The position numbers and the translations under genes were made by a program. A stretch of DNA of 64,000 bases. Origin: UBA9676 sp036005525. GTDB taxonomy: Bacteria > Actinomycetota > Actinomycetes > Streptosporangiales > Streptosporangiaceae. This document shows, piece by piece, positions 56,187 to 64,000 of this stretch (position 1 is the stretch's first letter; the number at the start of each line of letters is the position of its first letter). The DNA lies in NCBI GenBank assembly GCA_036005525.1, contig DASYQM010000249.1, positions 1 through 64,000 of the forward strand, given 5' to 3'. Under the pieces are notes generated by a model, which saw nothing but the letters and a program-made list of their open reading frames with translations, did no database searches and was not told where the DNA came from.

Positions 56187-58045
56187 CAGGCGGCGCCGCC
56201 TTCCCGCGGCTTGTCCTCGTCGACGATCTCGGCGTCAACGACGTCGTCGTCGGCCGGGCCGTCATCGGTGCTGCCTTCGGACGCGGTCCCGCTTTCGGGC
56301 GCGCTGGCCTGCGCCTGGGCGTACATGGCGGTCCCCATCTTCTGGCTGACCTGGGCGGCCTTCTCGGTGGCTTCCTTGATCGCGTCGATGTCGCTGCCCT
56401 CGAGCGCCTTCTTGACGTCGGCGAGCGCGGACTCCACCTCGGACTTGATGTCCTCGGGGACCTTGTCGGCGTTCTCGGCGAGGAACTTCTCGGTGGTGTA
56501 GACGAGCGTGTCCGCGCGGTTGCGGGTCTCCGCCTCGTCGCGCCGCCGGGCGTCCTCCTCGGCGAACTTCTCCGCCTCGTCCACCATCCGCTGGATGTCG
56601 TCCTTGCCCAGCGCGGACCCGCCGGTGATGGTCACCGACTGCTGCTTGCCCGTGCCGAGGTCCTTGGCCGAGACGTTGACGATCCCGTTCGCGTCGATGT
56701 CGAACGTGACCTCGATCTGCGGGACGCCGCGCGGTGCGGGGGCGAGGCCGGCCAGCTCGAACATGCCGAGCTTCTTGTTGTAGGCAGCGATCTCCCGCTC
56801 GCCCTGGAAGACCTGGATCTGCACCGACGGCTGGTTGTCGTCCGCCGTGGTGAAGATCTCCGAACGCTTCGTCGGGATGGTGGTGTTGCGCTCGATGAGC
56901 TTGGTGAAGATGCCGCCCTTGGTCTCGATGCCCAGCGACAGCGGGGTCACGTCGAGCAGCAGGACGTCCTTGACCTCGCCCTTGAGCACGCCGGCCTGCA
57001 GGGCCGCGCCGACCGCGACGACCTCGTCCGGGTTGACGCCCTTGTTCGGCTCCTTGCCGCCGGTCAGCTCCTTGACCAGGTCGACCACGGCGGGCATCCG
57101 GGTTGCGCCACCGACGAGCACCACGTGGTGGATGTCGCTGAGCTTGACGCTGGTGTCGCTGAGGACCTGCTTGAACGGGCCCTTGCAGCGGTCGAGCAGG
57201 TCGGAGGTCATGCGCTGGAACTCGGCCCGGGTGAGCTTGCTGTCCAGGTGCAGCGGGCCCTGCTCGGAGTGGGTGATGTAAGGCAGGTTGATCTGCGTCT
57301 CCGCGGCGCCGGACAGCTCGATCTTGGCCTTCTCCGCCGACTCGCGCAGCCGCTGCAGCGCCATCTTGTCCTTGGACAGGTCGACGCCGTAGTTGTTCTT
57401 GAAGTCCTGCACCAGCCAGTCAACGATCCGCTGGTCCCAGTCGTCACCACCGAGGTGGTTGTCGCCGCTGGTGGCCTTCACCTCGACCACGCCCTCACCG
57501 ACTTCCAGCAAGGACACGTCGAAGGTGCCGCCGCCCAGGTCGAAGACCAGGATGGTGGCCTCGCTCTCCTTCTCCAGGTGGTAGGCGAGCGCGGCGGACG
57601 TCGGCTCGTTGATGATGCGCAGCACGTTGAGCCCGGCGATCTGGCCGGCCTCCTTGGTGGCCTGCCGCTGCGCGTCGTTGAAGTAGGCAGGCGTGGTGAT
57701 CACGGCGTCGGTGATCGTCTCGCCCAGGTAGGACTCGGCGTCCCTCTTGAGCTTCTGCAGGATGAACGCGCTGATCTGCTGGGCGGTGAACTTCTTGTTG
57801 TCGATCTTGACGTTCCAGTCGGTGCCCATCTCGCGCTTGACCGACCGGATGGTCCGGTCGATGTTGGTCACCGCCTGCCGCTTGGCGACCTCGCCGACGA
57901 GCACTTCCCCGTTCTTGGCGAAGGCGACAACGGACGGTGTGGTCCGCGAGCCCTCCGCGTTGGCGATGACCGTTGGCTCGCCGCCTTCGAGAACTGCGAC
58001 GACAGAGTTGGTGGTCCCGAGGTCGATGCCTACCGCACGTGCCAT
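56186..58045 (-). CDS. dnaK: DnaK chaperone (Hsp70)
   Basis: The 619-residue Hsp70 has the ATPase domain from VGIDLGTTNS (phosphate 1) through VFDLGGGTFDVSLLEVG (phosphate 2) and HVVLVGGATRMPAVV (adenosine). The VLLLDVTPLSLGIETKGG linker leads to the substrate-binding beta domain and helical lid, ending in EIVDED. It also serves as HspR co-repressor in this lineage. The ATG at 58045 is 31 bases from the nearest HAIR site. A divergent EtfD-like gene begins at 58270. Confidence 0.97.
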   Translation of the reverse strand: MARAVGIDLGTTNSVVAVLEGGEPTVIANAEGSRTTPSVVAFAKNGEVLVGEVAKRQAVTNIDRTIRSVKREMGTDWNVKIDNKKFTAQQISAFILQKLKRDAESYLGETITDAVITTPAYFNDAQRQATKEAGQIAGLNVLRIINEPTSAALAYHLEKESEATILVFDLGGGTFDVSLLEVGEGVVEVKATSGDNHLGGDDWDQRIVDWLVQDFKNNYGVDLSKDKMALQRLRESAEKAKIELSGAAETQINLPYITHSEQGPLHLDSKLTRAEFQRMTSDLLDRCKGPFKQVLSDTSVKLSDIHHVVLVGGATRMPAVVDLVKELTGGKEPNKGVNPDEVVAVGAALQAGVLKGEVKDVLLLDVTPLSLGIETKGGIFTKLIERNTTIPTKRSEIFTTADDNQPSVQIQVFQGEREIAAYNKKLGMFELAGLAPAPRGVPQIEVTFDIDANGIVNVSAKDLGTGKQQSVTITGGSALGKDDIQRMVDEAEKFAEEDARRRDEAETRNRADTLVYTTEKFLAENADKVPEDIKSEVESALADVKKALEGSDIDAIKEATEKAAQVSQKMGTAMYAQAQASAPESGTASEGSTDDGPADDDVVDAEIVDEDKPREGGAA

Positions 58046-58075
58046 GTGTTGTCCCTAGTCGAATCGTGGGTCTAA

Positions 58076-58096
58076 GTTGAGTCTTGCCGACGCAAG
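58076..58096. promoter_or_regulatory. HAIR-type HspR operator, proximal copy
   Basis: GTTGAGT - 7 bases - ACGCAAG matches the HspR-binding consensus CTTGAGT-N7-ACTCAAG with one mismatch in each half. It is 31 bases upstream of the dnaK start, where it would block transcription. Confidence 0.75.
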
Positions 58097-58127
58097 TTTG
58101 CCAGGGCCGCGGAGCCTGCGCAAATGA

Positions 58128-58148
58128 CTTGAGTCATACTGGCTCAAC
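58128..58148. promoter_or_regulatory. HAIR-type HspR operator, distal copy
   Basis: CTTGAGT - 7 bases - GCTCAAC has a perfect left half and two mismatches in the right half. It lies 52 bases from the start of the proximal copy and upstream of dnaK, so two HspR dimers may bind side by side. Confidence 0.78.
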
Positions 58149-58269
58149 TTCTCTGCGCACCGATACATTCCCGCAGCCAGGTGGCCCCGGCGATCACTGC
58201 CGGATGGCGCGGCGGCGTACGCTGGCAGCCTGCAACAGGCCGCATCCTGCGCCACACGAGGAGGTCCGC

Positions 58270-60498
58270 GTGGCCGTGCGCATCATCATCGGGCTGGCCC
58301 TGACCGTGGCCGCGTTCGCCATCGCCGTGCGCCGCCTGTGGTGGCTGTACCGGGTGGCCCGCACTGGCCAGCCCGCGCCCGAGCGGGTCGCCGCCGTCCG
58401 CGGGCACCCCGGCCGGGATGTCAGCACCCAGGCTACCGAGGTGATCGGGCAGCGCAAACTGCTCCAGTGGTCGGTGCCCGGCGTCGCCCACGCGCTGACG
58501 TTCTGGGGCTTCATCGTCCTGCTGCTGACCATCCTGGAGGCCTACGGCGACTTGTTCAGCCGGACCTTCGCCATCCCGTGGATCGGCCACTGGCCGGTGA
58601 TCGGCTTCATCGAGGACCTGTTCGCGGTCGGGGTGCTGGCCGGCATCATCACCTTCGCGATCATCAGGCTGCGCCACAACCCCCACCGGGAGGGCCGCGA
58701 CTCCCGGTTCTCCGGATCGCACACCGGCGCCGCATGGCTCGTTCTGCTGGGGATCTTCCTGGTGATCTCCACGCTGCTCCTCTACCGGGGGGCGCAGATC
58801 AACACGGGGGTGTTCCCCTACTCGAGCGGCGCGTTCGCCTCGCAGATCGTTGCAAACTGGCTTGCGCCGCTGGGGACGGGCGTCAACAGCGTGCTGGAGA
58901 CCGTGTTCATCCTCGCCCAGCTCGCGGTCATCTTCGCCTTCCTGGTGTTCATCACCTACTCCAAGCATCTGCATATCGCCCTGGCCCCGGTGAACGTGCT
59001 GTTCTCCCGCCGCCCGGACGGGCTCCGCGCGCTGCAGCCGATGCGCAGCAACGGCAGGGTGCTCGACTTCGAGGAGGCCGACCCGGACACCGACGTCTTC
59101 GGCCGCGGCAAGATCGAGGATTTCACCTGGAAGGGCTTCCTCGACATGGGCACCTGCACCGAGTGCGGGCGGTGCCAGTCGCAGTGCCCGGCCTGGGCCA
59201 CCGGCAAGCCGCTCTCGCCCAAGATGGTGATCCTGGATCTGCGCGACCACGCGCTCGCCAAGGCGCCCTGGCTGCTCGCGTCCTCCGACGAGGAAAGGGA
59301 GAAGCTCCCCGACCATGTCAAGAAAGAGGCCGAACGGCCCCTGGTGGGCGACCCCGCCGCCGGTGGCGTGATCGACCCCGACGTGATCTGGTCCTGCACC
59401 AACTGCGGCGCCTGCGTGCAGGAATGCCCGGTCGACATCGAGCACATCGACCACATCGGCGACATGCGGCGCTACCAGGTGCTGATCGAGTCGGCGTTCC
59501 CGGTGGAGGCGGCTGGGATGCTGAAGAACCTGGAGAACAAGGGCGACCCGTGGGGCATGGGCGGCCCGCGGCGGGCGGAGTGGATCTCCGAGCTGGATTT
59601 CGAGGTGCCGGTCGTCGACGGGAAGGTGCCCGATGACGTCGAGTACCTGTTCTGGGTCGGCTGCGCCGGTGCGCTCGAGGACCGGGCGCGCAAGACCACC
59701 AAGGCGATCGCCACACTGCTGCACACTGCGGGCGTGAACTTCGCCGTGCTCGGGCCCGCCGAGACCTGCACCGGCGATCCCGCCCGGCGGATGGGCAACG
59801 AGTTCGTGTTTTCCATGCTCGCCCAGCAGAACGTCGAGACCCTCAACGAGGCGGGCGCGCGCACGATCGTGGCGAGCTGCCCGCACTGCTTCAATGCGCT
59901 CGCGAACGAGTATCCGCAGCTCGGCGGGAACTACCAGGTCATCCACCACACCCAGCTGCTGTCGCGGCTGCTGGCCGATGGGAAGCTCACCCCGGTCAAC
60001 CCGGTCGAGGAGAAGATCACCTACCACGATCCCTGCTTCCTCGGCAGGCACAACAAGGTGTTCTCCCCGCCGCGGGAGATCATGGAGCAGGTGCCGGGGG
60101 TGCGGGCGCAGGAGATGCATCGCTGCAAGGAACGCGGTTTCTGCTGCGGGGCCGGCGGCGCCCGGATGTGGATGGAAGAGCGGATCGGCAAGCGGATCAA
60201 CATCGAGCGGATCGACGAGGCGCTGGGCACCGGCCCGGACACCATCTCCACCGCCTGCCCGTACTGCCTGGTCATGCTCGGCGACGCGATCAGCGCCAAG
60301 AAGAGCTCGGGCGAGGCCAGCGAGTCGCTGGAAATCGTTGACGTGGCGTCCCTGCTGGCCCGGTCGGTGGCCCCGCCTGCCGCCGGGCCGGCCCAGCCCG
60401 CTGCCCCGCCCGGCCCGCCCGAGGCCACGTCACCTCAACCGCCCGCCGCCGAGCCGGCCCAGCCGTCTGCGCCCGCCCCGCCGACCGCAGACGGCTGA
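58270..60498 (+). CDS. EtfD-like membrane Fe-S oxidoreductase
   Basis: The 742-residue protein combines a membrane cytochrome-b-like N-terminal part (about five helices, residues 1-250) with two ferredoxin-type clusters (CTECGRCQSQCPAW and CTNCGACVQECPVD) and two cysteine-rich CCG domains near the end (CPHCFNALAN, CCGAGGARMW, CPYCLVML) as in heterodisulfide reductase HdrD. Its layout matches mycobacterial Rv0338c (EtfD), which passes electrons from electron-transfer flavoprotein to menaquinone during beta-oxidation. The GTG at 58270 has GAGGAGG 5 bases upstream. A Pro/Ala-rich tail of about 55 residues follows the last domain. Confidence 0.85.
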   Translation: MAVRIIIGLALTVAAFAIAVRRLWWLYRVARTGQPAPERVAAVRGHPGRDVSTQATEVIGQRKLLQWSVPGVAHALTFWGFIVLLLTILEAYGDLFSRTFAIPWIGHWPVIGFIEDLFAVGVLAGIITFAIIRLRHNPHREGRDSRFSGSHTGAAWLVLLGIFLVISTLLLYRGAQINTGVFPYSSGAFASQIVANWLAPLGTGVNSVLETVFILAQLAVIFAFLVFITYSKHLHIALAPVNVLFSRRPDGLRALQPMRSNGRVLDFEEADPDTDVFGRGKIEDFTWKGFLDMGTCTECGRCQSQCPAWATGKPLSPKMVILDLRDHALAKAPWLLASSDEEREKLPDHVKKEAERPLVGDPAAGGVIDPDVIWSCTNCGACVQECPVDIEHIDHIGDMRRYQVLIESAFPVEAAGMLKNLENKGDPWGMGGPRRAEWISELDFEVPVVDGKVPDDVEYLFWVGCAGALEDRARKTTKAIATLLHTAGVNFAVLGPAETCTGDPARRMGNEFVFSMLAQQNVETLNEAGARTIVASCPHCFNALANEYPQLGGNYQVIHHTQLLSRLLADGKLTPVNPVEEKITYHDPCFLGRHNKVFSPPREIMEQVPGVRAQEMHRCKERGFCCGAGGARMWMEERIGKRINIERIDEALGTGPDTISTACPYCLVMLGDAISAKKSSGEASESLEIVDVASLLARSVAPPAAGPAQPAAPPGPPEATSPQPPAAEPAQPSAPAPPTADG

Positions 60499-60517
60499 CC
60501 GTGAGCGGCTGACCGGC

Positions 60518-61141
60518 ATGGACAGCAAGCGGGCAGAGGCGTTCAGCGACGGGGTGTTCGCGGTGGCGATCACGCTCCTGGTCTTGGAGCTGCTGCCGAT
60601 CGGGTCGGGCGTGCTCACGGTCGGGGTGCTGCTGCACGCGTGGCCGGAGTACTTCGCCTACGTCGTCAGCTTCCTCACGATCGGGATCATGTGGCTGAAC
60701 CACCACACAATCCTGGCGCACGTCAGCCGGGTGGACCGGCCCCTGCTGGTGCTCAACCTCCTGCTGCTCATGGGCATCGTGGCGATCCCGTTCCCGACCG
60801 CGCTGGTAGCCGAGCACCTGCTCGAGGAAGGCGGGACCGCGGCCACGGTGACCTACGGCATCGTCATGATCGCGATCTCCGCAGGCTTTGACGGCGTCTG
60901 GGTGTATGTGGTCACCCACGCGCGCTCGCTCGGGGCGGCGCTGCCGCCGAGTGCGCTGCGCCGGTCCGTGCCCGGCTTCACCCTGGGCGGCGTGGCGTAT
61001 GCGGCGGGCACCCTGATCGCGGCGTTCTGGTCGCCGGTCGCCGCGCTGATCATCTTCGGCCTGCTCGCCGTCTACTACCTGTTCGAGCACCTTCCCGGCC
61101 CAGCTGGAGACATCGACGACGGAGAGCCGGCCGCCGGCTGA
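60518..61141 (+). CDS. TMEM175 family potassium channel-like protein
   Basis: The 207-residue, six-helix protein has the family signature RAEAFSDGVFAVAITLLVLEL in its first helix (the RxxxFSD motif and hydrophobic pore constriction). FLTIGIMWLNHHTILAHVSRVD follows in the third helix. Bacterial members form tetrameric potassium-leak channels. The ATG at 60518 is 19 bases after the Fe-S gene stop, suggesting co-transcription. It converges on the sensor kinase gene. Confidence 0.87.
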   Translation: MDSKRAEAFSDGVFAVAITLLVLELLPIGSGVLTVGVLLHAWPEYFAYVVSFLTIGIMWLNHHTILAHVSRVDRPLLVLNLLLLMGIVAIPFPTALVAEHLLEEGGTAATVTYGIVMIAISAGFDGVWVYVVTHARSLGAALPPSALRRSVPGFTLGGVAYAAGTLIAAFWSPVAALIIFGLLAVYYLFEHLPGPAGDIDDGEPAAG

Positions 61142-61275
61142 CGGCAGAGCCGGCACCACCTGGGCCGGCGCTCACCGTGGACGGCGCCGCCTGGGCCTGC
61201 GCCTGTCTGAGGTGGCACCGGACGCCCAGGTTCGGGCCCGGGGTGCGGCGGGACGGGCTAGTGACTGGCGGGGCG

Positions 61276-62730
61276 CTAAGGGCGGCCGGGCTGGGGGGCT
61301 GCTGGCAGCCAGACGCGGACCCGCGTGCCCTGGCCGGGCCAGGATTCCAGGGTGGCCTGGCCGCCGTGGGCCACGGCGATGGCCTGCACGATCGACAGCC
61401 CCAGGCCGCTGCCCCCGCTGGCGGAGCCGTTGATCCCGGCGTCCGCCTCGCCGTCGGCGCGGTCCCCGCCCCGATGGAAACGGTCGAAGGCGCGGGCCGC
61501 GTCCTGCTGTGGTATCCCTGGGCCGGCGTCGGCCACCTCCAGCACCACCCCGCCCCGCACAGGCGCCAGGCGGACCGCCACCGGCGTCCGGGCGGGCGTG
61601 TGCTCGCGCACGTTGGCCAGCAGATTCGCCAGCACCTGCCGGATCCGTGGCTCGTCGACCATCGCGATCAGCCCATCCGGTGCGTCCGCCTGAACTGGCC
61701 GGTCCGGCTCGACCGCCCGGGCGTCGGCCGCCGCGTCCCGCACCACGGCCGCCAGGTCGGCCTCGGCGAGGTCGAGGGACGAGGTGCGGTCCAGCCGCGC
61801 CAGCTCCAGCAGCTCAGCCACCAGCGTGCTCATGCGCTGCGCCTCCTGCTCGATCCTGCGCATCGCGTCTGGCAGCTCCTCCTGCCCCAGCGCGCCCTGC
61901 CGGTACAGCTCGGCATAGCCCCGGATGGTGGTGAGCGGGGTCCGCAGCTCGTGCGAGGCGTCCGCCGCGAACTGGCGCACCTTTTGCTCCGACTGCAGCC
62001 GGGCGCCGAAAGCCTGCTGGATACGGTCCAGCATGGTGTTGATGGCACAGCCCAGGCGGCCCACCTCGGTGCTCTCGTCCGCGTCGGGCATGCGTGCGGC
62101 AAGATCCCCCTGCGTGGTGATCCGGTGGGCGGTACCAGCCATCTGGCCCAGTGGCGCCAGCCCCCGGCCGATGAGCCAGCGCCCGCCCAGTGCGAGCATC
62201 AGGAGCAGGATCCCGCCGGTGATCAGCTCCGCCACAACGACGCCGCCCACCTGTCTGTTCACCGCGGCAGCCGGCCGGGCGACCACGAGCAGGGCCGGGC
62301 CCGGCGCGATGGTGGCGGTGCTCACCTGGCGGCCGCGGATCAGCCGCTCGACCGCCCGCAGCTTGGTGCCGTCCGGCAGCACGAGGGTGAACGGCTGGTC
62401 GGCCAGGTCCCGGACGAACTGGTTGCGCGTCATCTGGCTGAGCACCTGGCGGAATTGGCTGCCGCTGTGCCCCGGGGTCAGCAGCACGATCTGCCCGGTG
62501 CGGCGGAAGATCGCGGCGGCCAGGTAGCCGCCCGTATTGCTGGCCAGGGCTTGCGGGCCGCGGGCGGCGGCGGCCACTAGGTCGGTGTTGAACTGCCCGC
62601 TCACCCGGCGGGTCAGTACCAGGGTGGTGACCCCGCCCATGATCAGGAGGAACGCGGCGGTCACAGCGATGAGCAGGACCAGGAGGCGGGCGCGCAGCGA
62701 CAGCCGCCCGGCCCGCCCCGAACCGCTCAT
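61276..62730 (-). CDS. Sensor histidine kinase
   Basis: The 484-residue kinase has a membrane helix at residues 13-38, a periplasmic sensor region to about 165, a second helix (VVVAELITGGILLLMLALGG), a HAMP domain, the H-box FAADASHELRTPLTTIRGY, an N-box LANLLANVREHTP, and G-boxes DAGPGIP and GGSGLGLSIV. It pairs with the preceding response regulator, whose stop overlaps its ATG by one base. The signal is unknown. The arrangement is like the MprB/TcrY group of actinobacteria. Confidence 0.93.
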   Translation of the reverse strand: MSGSGRAGRLSLRARLLVLLIAVTAAFLLIMGGVTTLVLTRRVSGQFNTDLVAAAARGPQALASNTGGYLAAAIFRRTGQIVLLTPGHSGSQFRQVLSQMTRNQFVRDLADQPFTLVLPDGTKLRAVERLIRGRQVSTATIAPGPALLVVARPAAAVNRQVGGVVVAELITGGILLLMLALGGRWLIGRGLAPLGQMAGTAHRITTQGDLAARMPDADESTEVGRLGCAINTMLDRIQQAFGARLQSEQKVRQFAADASHELRTPLTTIRGYAELYRQGALGQEELPDAMRRIEQEAQRMSTLVAELLELARLDRTSSLDLAEADLAAVVRDAAADARAVEPDRPVQADAPDGLIAMVDEPRIRQVLANLLANVREHTPARTPVAVRLAPVRGGVVLEVADAGPGIPQQDAARAFDRFHRGGDRADGEADAGINGSASGGSGLGLSIVQAIAVAHGGQATLESWPGQGTRVRVWLPAAPQPGRP

Positions 62731-63635
62731 CAGGTGGGACCGGCGGGCCGGTGGCTCTCCCCGGCGCGCTGGCCCAGGTCGGCCCGGTGGTCCTGCCCGG
62801 CCTGGTCGCCGTATCCGGCCCTGGTGCCCTGCCCGGCCTGGTCGCCCTGCCCGGCTCCAGTGCCCTGCCCGGCCTGGTCGCCCTGCCCGGCTCCGCTGCC
62901 TTGCCCGGCATGATGATTCTCCTCAGCCCGCAGGGTGTACCCCACGCCGCGCTGGGTGTGGATCAGTGGCGGGCCCAGCGGGTCGAGCTTGCGGCGCAGG
63001 TAGCTGACATAGGTCTCGACGATCTGCGACTGCCCGGCGTAGTCCCAGCCCCACACGCTCTCCAGCAGCTGGGCGCGGGTGAGCACCCGGCCCCGGTGCC
63101 GCAGGAGGCAGGCGAGCAGCCGGAACTCGGTGGGCGACAGGTCAACCGGCACACCCGCCCGGCGCACCGTCCAGCGTGACTCGTCCAGCTCCAGGTCGCC
63201 CACCCGGAGCGTCGTGTCGGCCCGCGCGTCCCCGCTGACACCGGACCGCGCTGCCCGCCGCAGGACGGCCCGGACCCGGGCCACCAGCGCCTCCACCGAG
63301 AATGGCTTGGTCACATAGTCGTCGCCGCCGAGCGCCAGCCCGGTGACGGTGTCGGAGGAGGTGTCCCGGGCGGTCAGGAAGATCACCGGGACCTCGTTGC
63401 CCAGGGCGCGCAGCCGACGGCACACCTCGAACCCGTCGAGGTCGGGCATCACCACATCGAGCACGATCAGGTCGGGCCGCAGCGCCTCGGCCTGGCGGAT
63501 CGCGTCCATCCCGCCCGTGGCCGTGCTCACAGCGCAGCCATGGAACTTGAGCGCGACCTGCACCAGCTCACGGATGTTCGGTTCGTCGTCGACGACGAGT
63601 ACCTGCGGGATCCGTTCGTTGTCTGTCATCACCAT
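62730..63635 (-). CDS. OmpR/PhoB-type response regulator with repetitive tail
   Basis: The 301-residue regulator has a receiver domain with Asp16-Asp17, the phosphorylated Asp60 (LIVLDVVMPDLDG), FLTARD and VTKPFS. The winged-helix output domain at about 140-235 includes SPTEFRLLACLLRHRGRVLT and YVSYLRRKLDPLG to GVGYTLR. The last 65 residues are an unusual Gly/Gln/Ala/Asp-rich tail with a repeated GAGQGDQAGQGT unit. ATG 63629, two codons in, is an equally possible start. Its stop overlaps the kinase start. Confidence 0.93.
   Translation of the reverse strand: MVMTDNERIPQVLVVDDEPNIRELVQVALKFHGCAVSTATGGMDAIRQAEALRPDLIVLDVVMPDLDGFEVCRRLRALGNEVPVIFLTARDTSSDTVTGLALGGDDYVTKPFSVEALVARVRAVLRRAARSGVSGDARADTTLRVGDLELDESRWTVRRAGVPVDLSPTEFRLLACLLRHRGRVLTRAQLLESVWGWDYAGQSQIVETYVSYLRRKLDPLGPPLIHTQRGVGYTLRAEENHHAGQGSGAGQGDQAGQGTGAGQGDQAGQGTRAGYGDQAGQDHRADLGQRAGESHRPAGPT
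62795..62910. repeat. 36-bp in-frame tandem repeats in the response-regulator tail
   Basis: About two and a half copies of a unit reading GCCCTGCCCGGCCTGGTC and its continuation encode repeated 12-residue GAGQGDQAGQGT units on the minus strand. The periodicity keeps the frame, so copy number could vary between strains without disrupting the protein. Confidence 0.6.
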
Positions 63636-63706
63636 GGCGCATTCTGCGGGTTGGCCCGGTCGGACGTTGCACCGCTGATCCTGCCGAACGAAGGCTGCTC
63701 AGGCTA

Positions 63707-63738
63707 CCGCCTCCCGCGGCCGGGGCCGCGGGAGGCGG
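63707..63738 (-). terminator. Strong terminator hairpin
   Basis: Fifteen-base perfect arms (63707-63721 and 63724-63738) are separated by only two bases. It lies between the end of the partial gene at the right edge and the response-regulator start, both on the minus strand, and would end the first transcript. Confidence 0.8.
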
Positions 63739-63752
63739 ACAGGGTGCTCGGC

Positions 63753-63787
63753 CTTCGTCCGGCTATCTGTTCGGAGGCCGGACGAAG
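63753..63787 (-). terminator. Second stem-loop overlapping the stop of the edge gene
   Basis: CTTCGTCCGG (63753-63762) is exactly mirrored at 63778-63787 with a 15-base loop containing the TAG stop codon of the minus-strand gene. It may act with the adjacent hairpin as a double terminator. Confidence 0.55.
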
Positions 63788-64000
63788 ATAAGCCTGGCGT
63801 CTTTGGCTCCGCTGATCACCGGCCCGCCGACCCAGACGGGCTGGCCGACGGCGAGCGTGGACTCACTGATCTTGCCACTCAGGTCCCTCACGACCGTGTT
63901 GCTGACCAGGTCCCAGCTCCAGATGGTGCCGTCGGCGGCCTTGACCACGATGGAGTTGCCGCTGTTCACCGATTCGATCACGCCTCGCTCGTAGGCGAGC
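63763..64000 (-). CDS. C-terminal fragment of an unknown protein, continuing past the window edge
   Basis: The last 79 codons of a minus-strand gene read through the right end of the window, so the start is not visible. The visible part is beta-rich with two similar halves: GVIESVNSGNSIVVKAADGT and a second unit around SESTLAVGQPVWVGGPVISG. This pattern resembles small OB-fold, DUF5666-like secreted proteins, but that is only a resemblance. It is followed by two stem-loops. Confidence 0.55.
   Translation of the reverse strand, partial: LAYERGVIESVNSGNSIVVKAADGTIWSWDLVSNTVVRDLSGKISESTLAVGQPVWVGGPVISGAKDARLIFVRPPNR

Noticed and set aside
56177..58075. 632-residue plus-strand open frame opposite dnaK
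   Set aside because: Mirror of the dnaK codon pattern. The translation is compositionally biased and dnaK itself is unambiguous.
58144..60120. 658-residue minus-strand open frame opposite the EtfD-like gene
   Set aside because: Antisense shadow without any recognisable motif; the plus strand has four Fe-S type cysteine motifs.

Overview
The window is very GC-rich, tightly packed bacterial chromosome with many 4-base GTGA stop/start overlaps, GTG starts and probable leaderless promoters. Several loci are actinobacterial: an HspR-controlled dnaK-grpE-dnaJ-hspR-clpB block with HAIR-type operators, an XRE/HBHA-like/DUF2516 neighbourhood matching mycobacterial Rv0474-Rv0476, a partial conservon (NIT-domain kinase plus roadblock protein), DUF3151, and an EtfD-like Fe-S membrane protein. 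It looks like a filamentous actinomycete (Streptomycetales/Streptosporangiales-like); I cannot name the genus. I recognised no rRNA, tRNA or CRISPR array.

Layout. 1-3.2 kb: the end of clpC, then mutY and radA (disA, usually beside radA, is absent). 3.4-6.4 kb: a TIM-barrel isomerase-like protein, a beta-keto acid cleavage enzyme and a type II asparaginase. 6.8-9.2 kb: an XRE regulator with a perfect palindrome upstream, an HBHA-like protein, a DUF2516 membrane protein and an AlaX-type editing protein. 9.3-10.6 kb: a BlaI/M56 protease pair. 10.8-16.2 kb: a two-protease island, with a cytoplasmic subtilase carrying a His-Cys-Cys-rich tail, a TPR-CHAT (caspase-like) protease, a 155-residue unknown protein and a sigma-70 factor. 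16.6-18.8 kb: a divergent TetR/MFS efflux pair with tandem operators. 18.9-25.7 kb: two secreted PD40/TolB-like propellers (one frameshifted), a roadblock protein, a NIT sensor kinase and a divergent solute-binding lipoprotein. 25.8-33.4 kb: a dipeptide/oligopeptide ABC transporter and an amidase. 33.6-36.9 kb: a possible transposase scrap, a macro-domain hydrolase, a HisC-like aminotransferase and a MurA-family enzyme. 37.3-47.7 kb: central metabolism (purC, purB, an LtrA-family membrane protein, purD, purA, DUF3151, fba, DedA, pyrE, an SDR epimerase). 47.8-58.1 kb: a NYN-domain protein with a long disordered linker, a TPR-like protein and the heat-shock block. 58.3-64 kb: an EtfD-like Fe-S oxidoreductase, a TMEM175-family channel, a two-component system and a partial gene at the edge.

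The most interesting region is 10.8-16.2 kb. A TPR-CHAT protease, a sigma factor and a small protein translationally coupled to that sigma recall the logic of Craspase (TPR-CHAT Csx29 cleaves Csx30, which restrains a sigma factor), but with no CRISPR components here. A proteolytic sigma-release circuit is my inference from domain content and gene order. Nothing in the sequence proves it.
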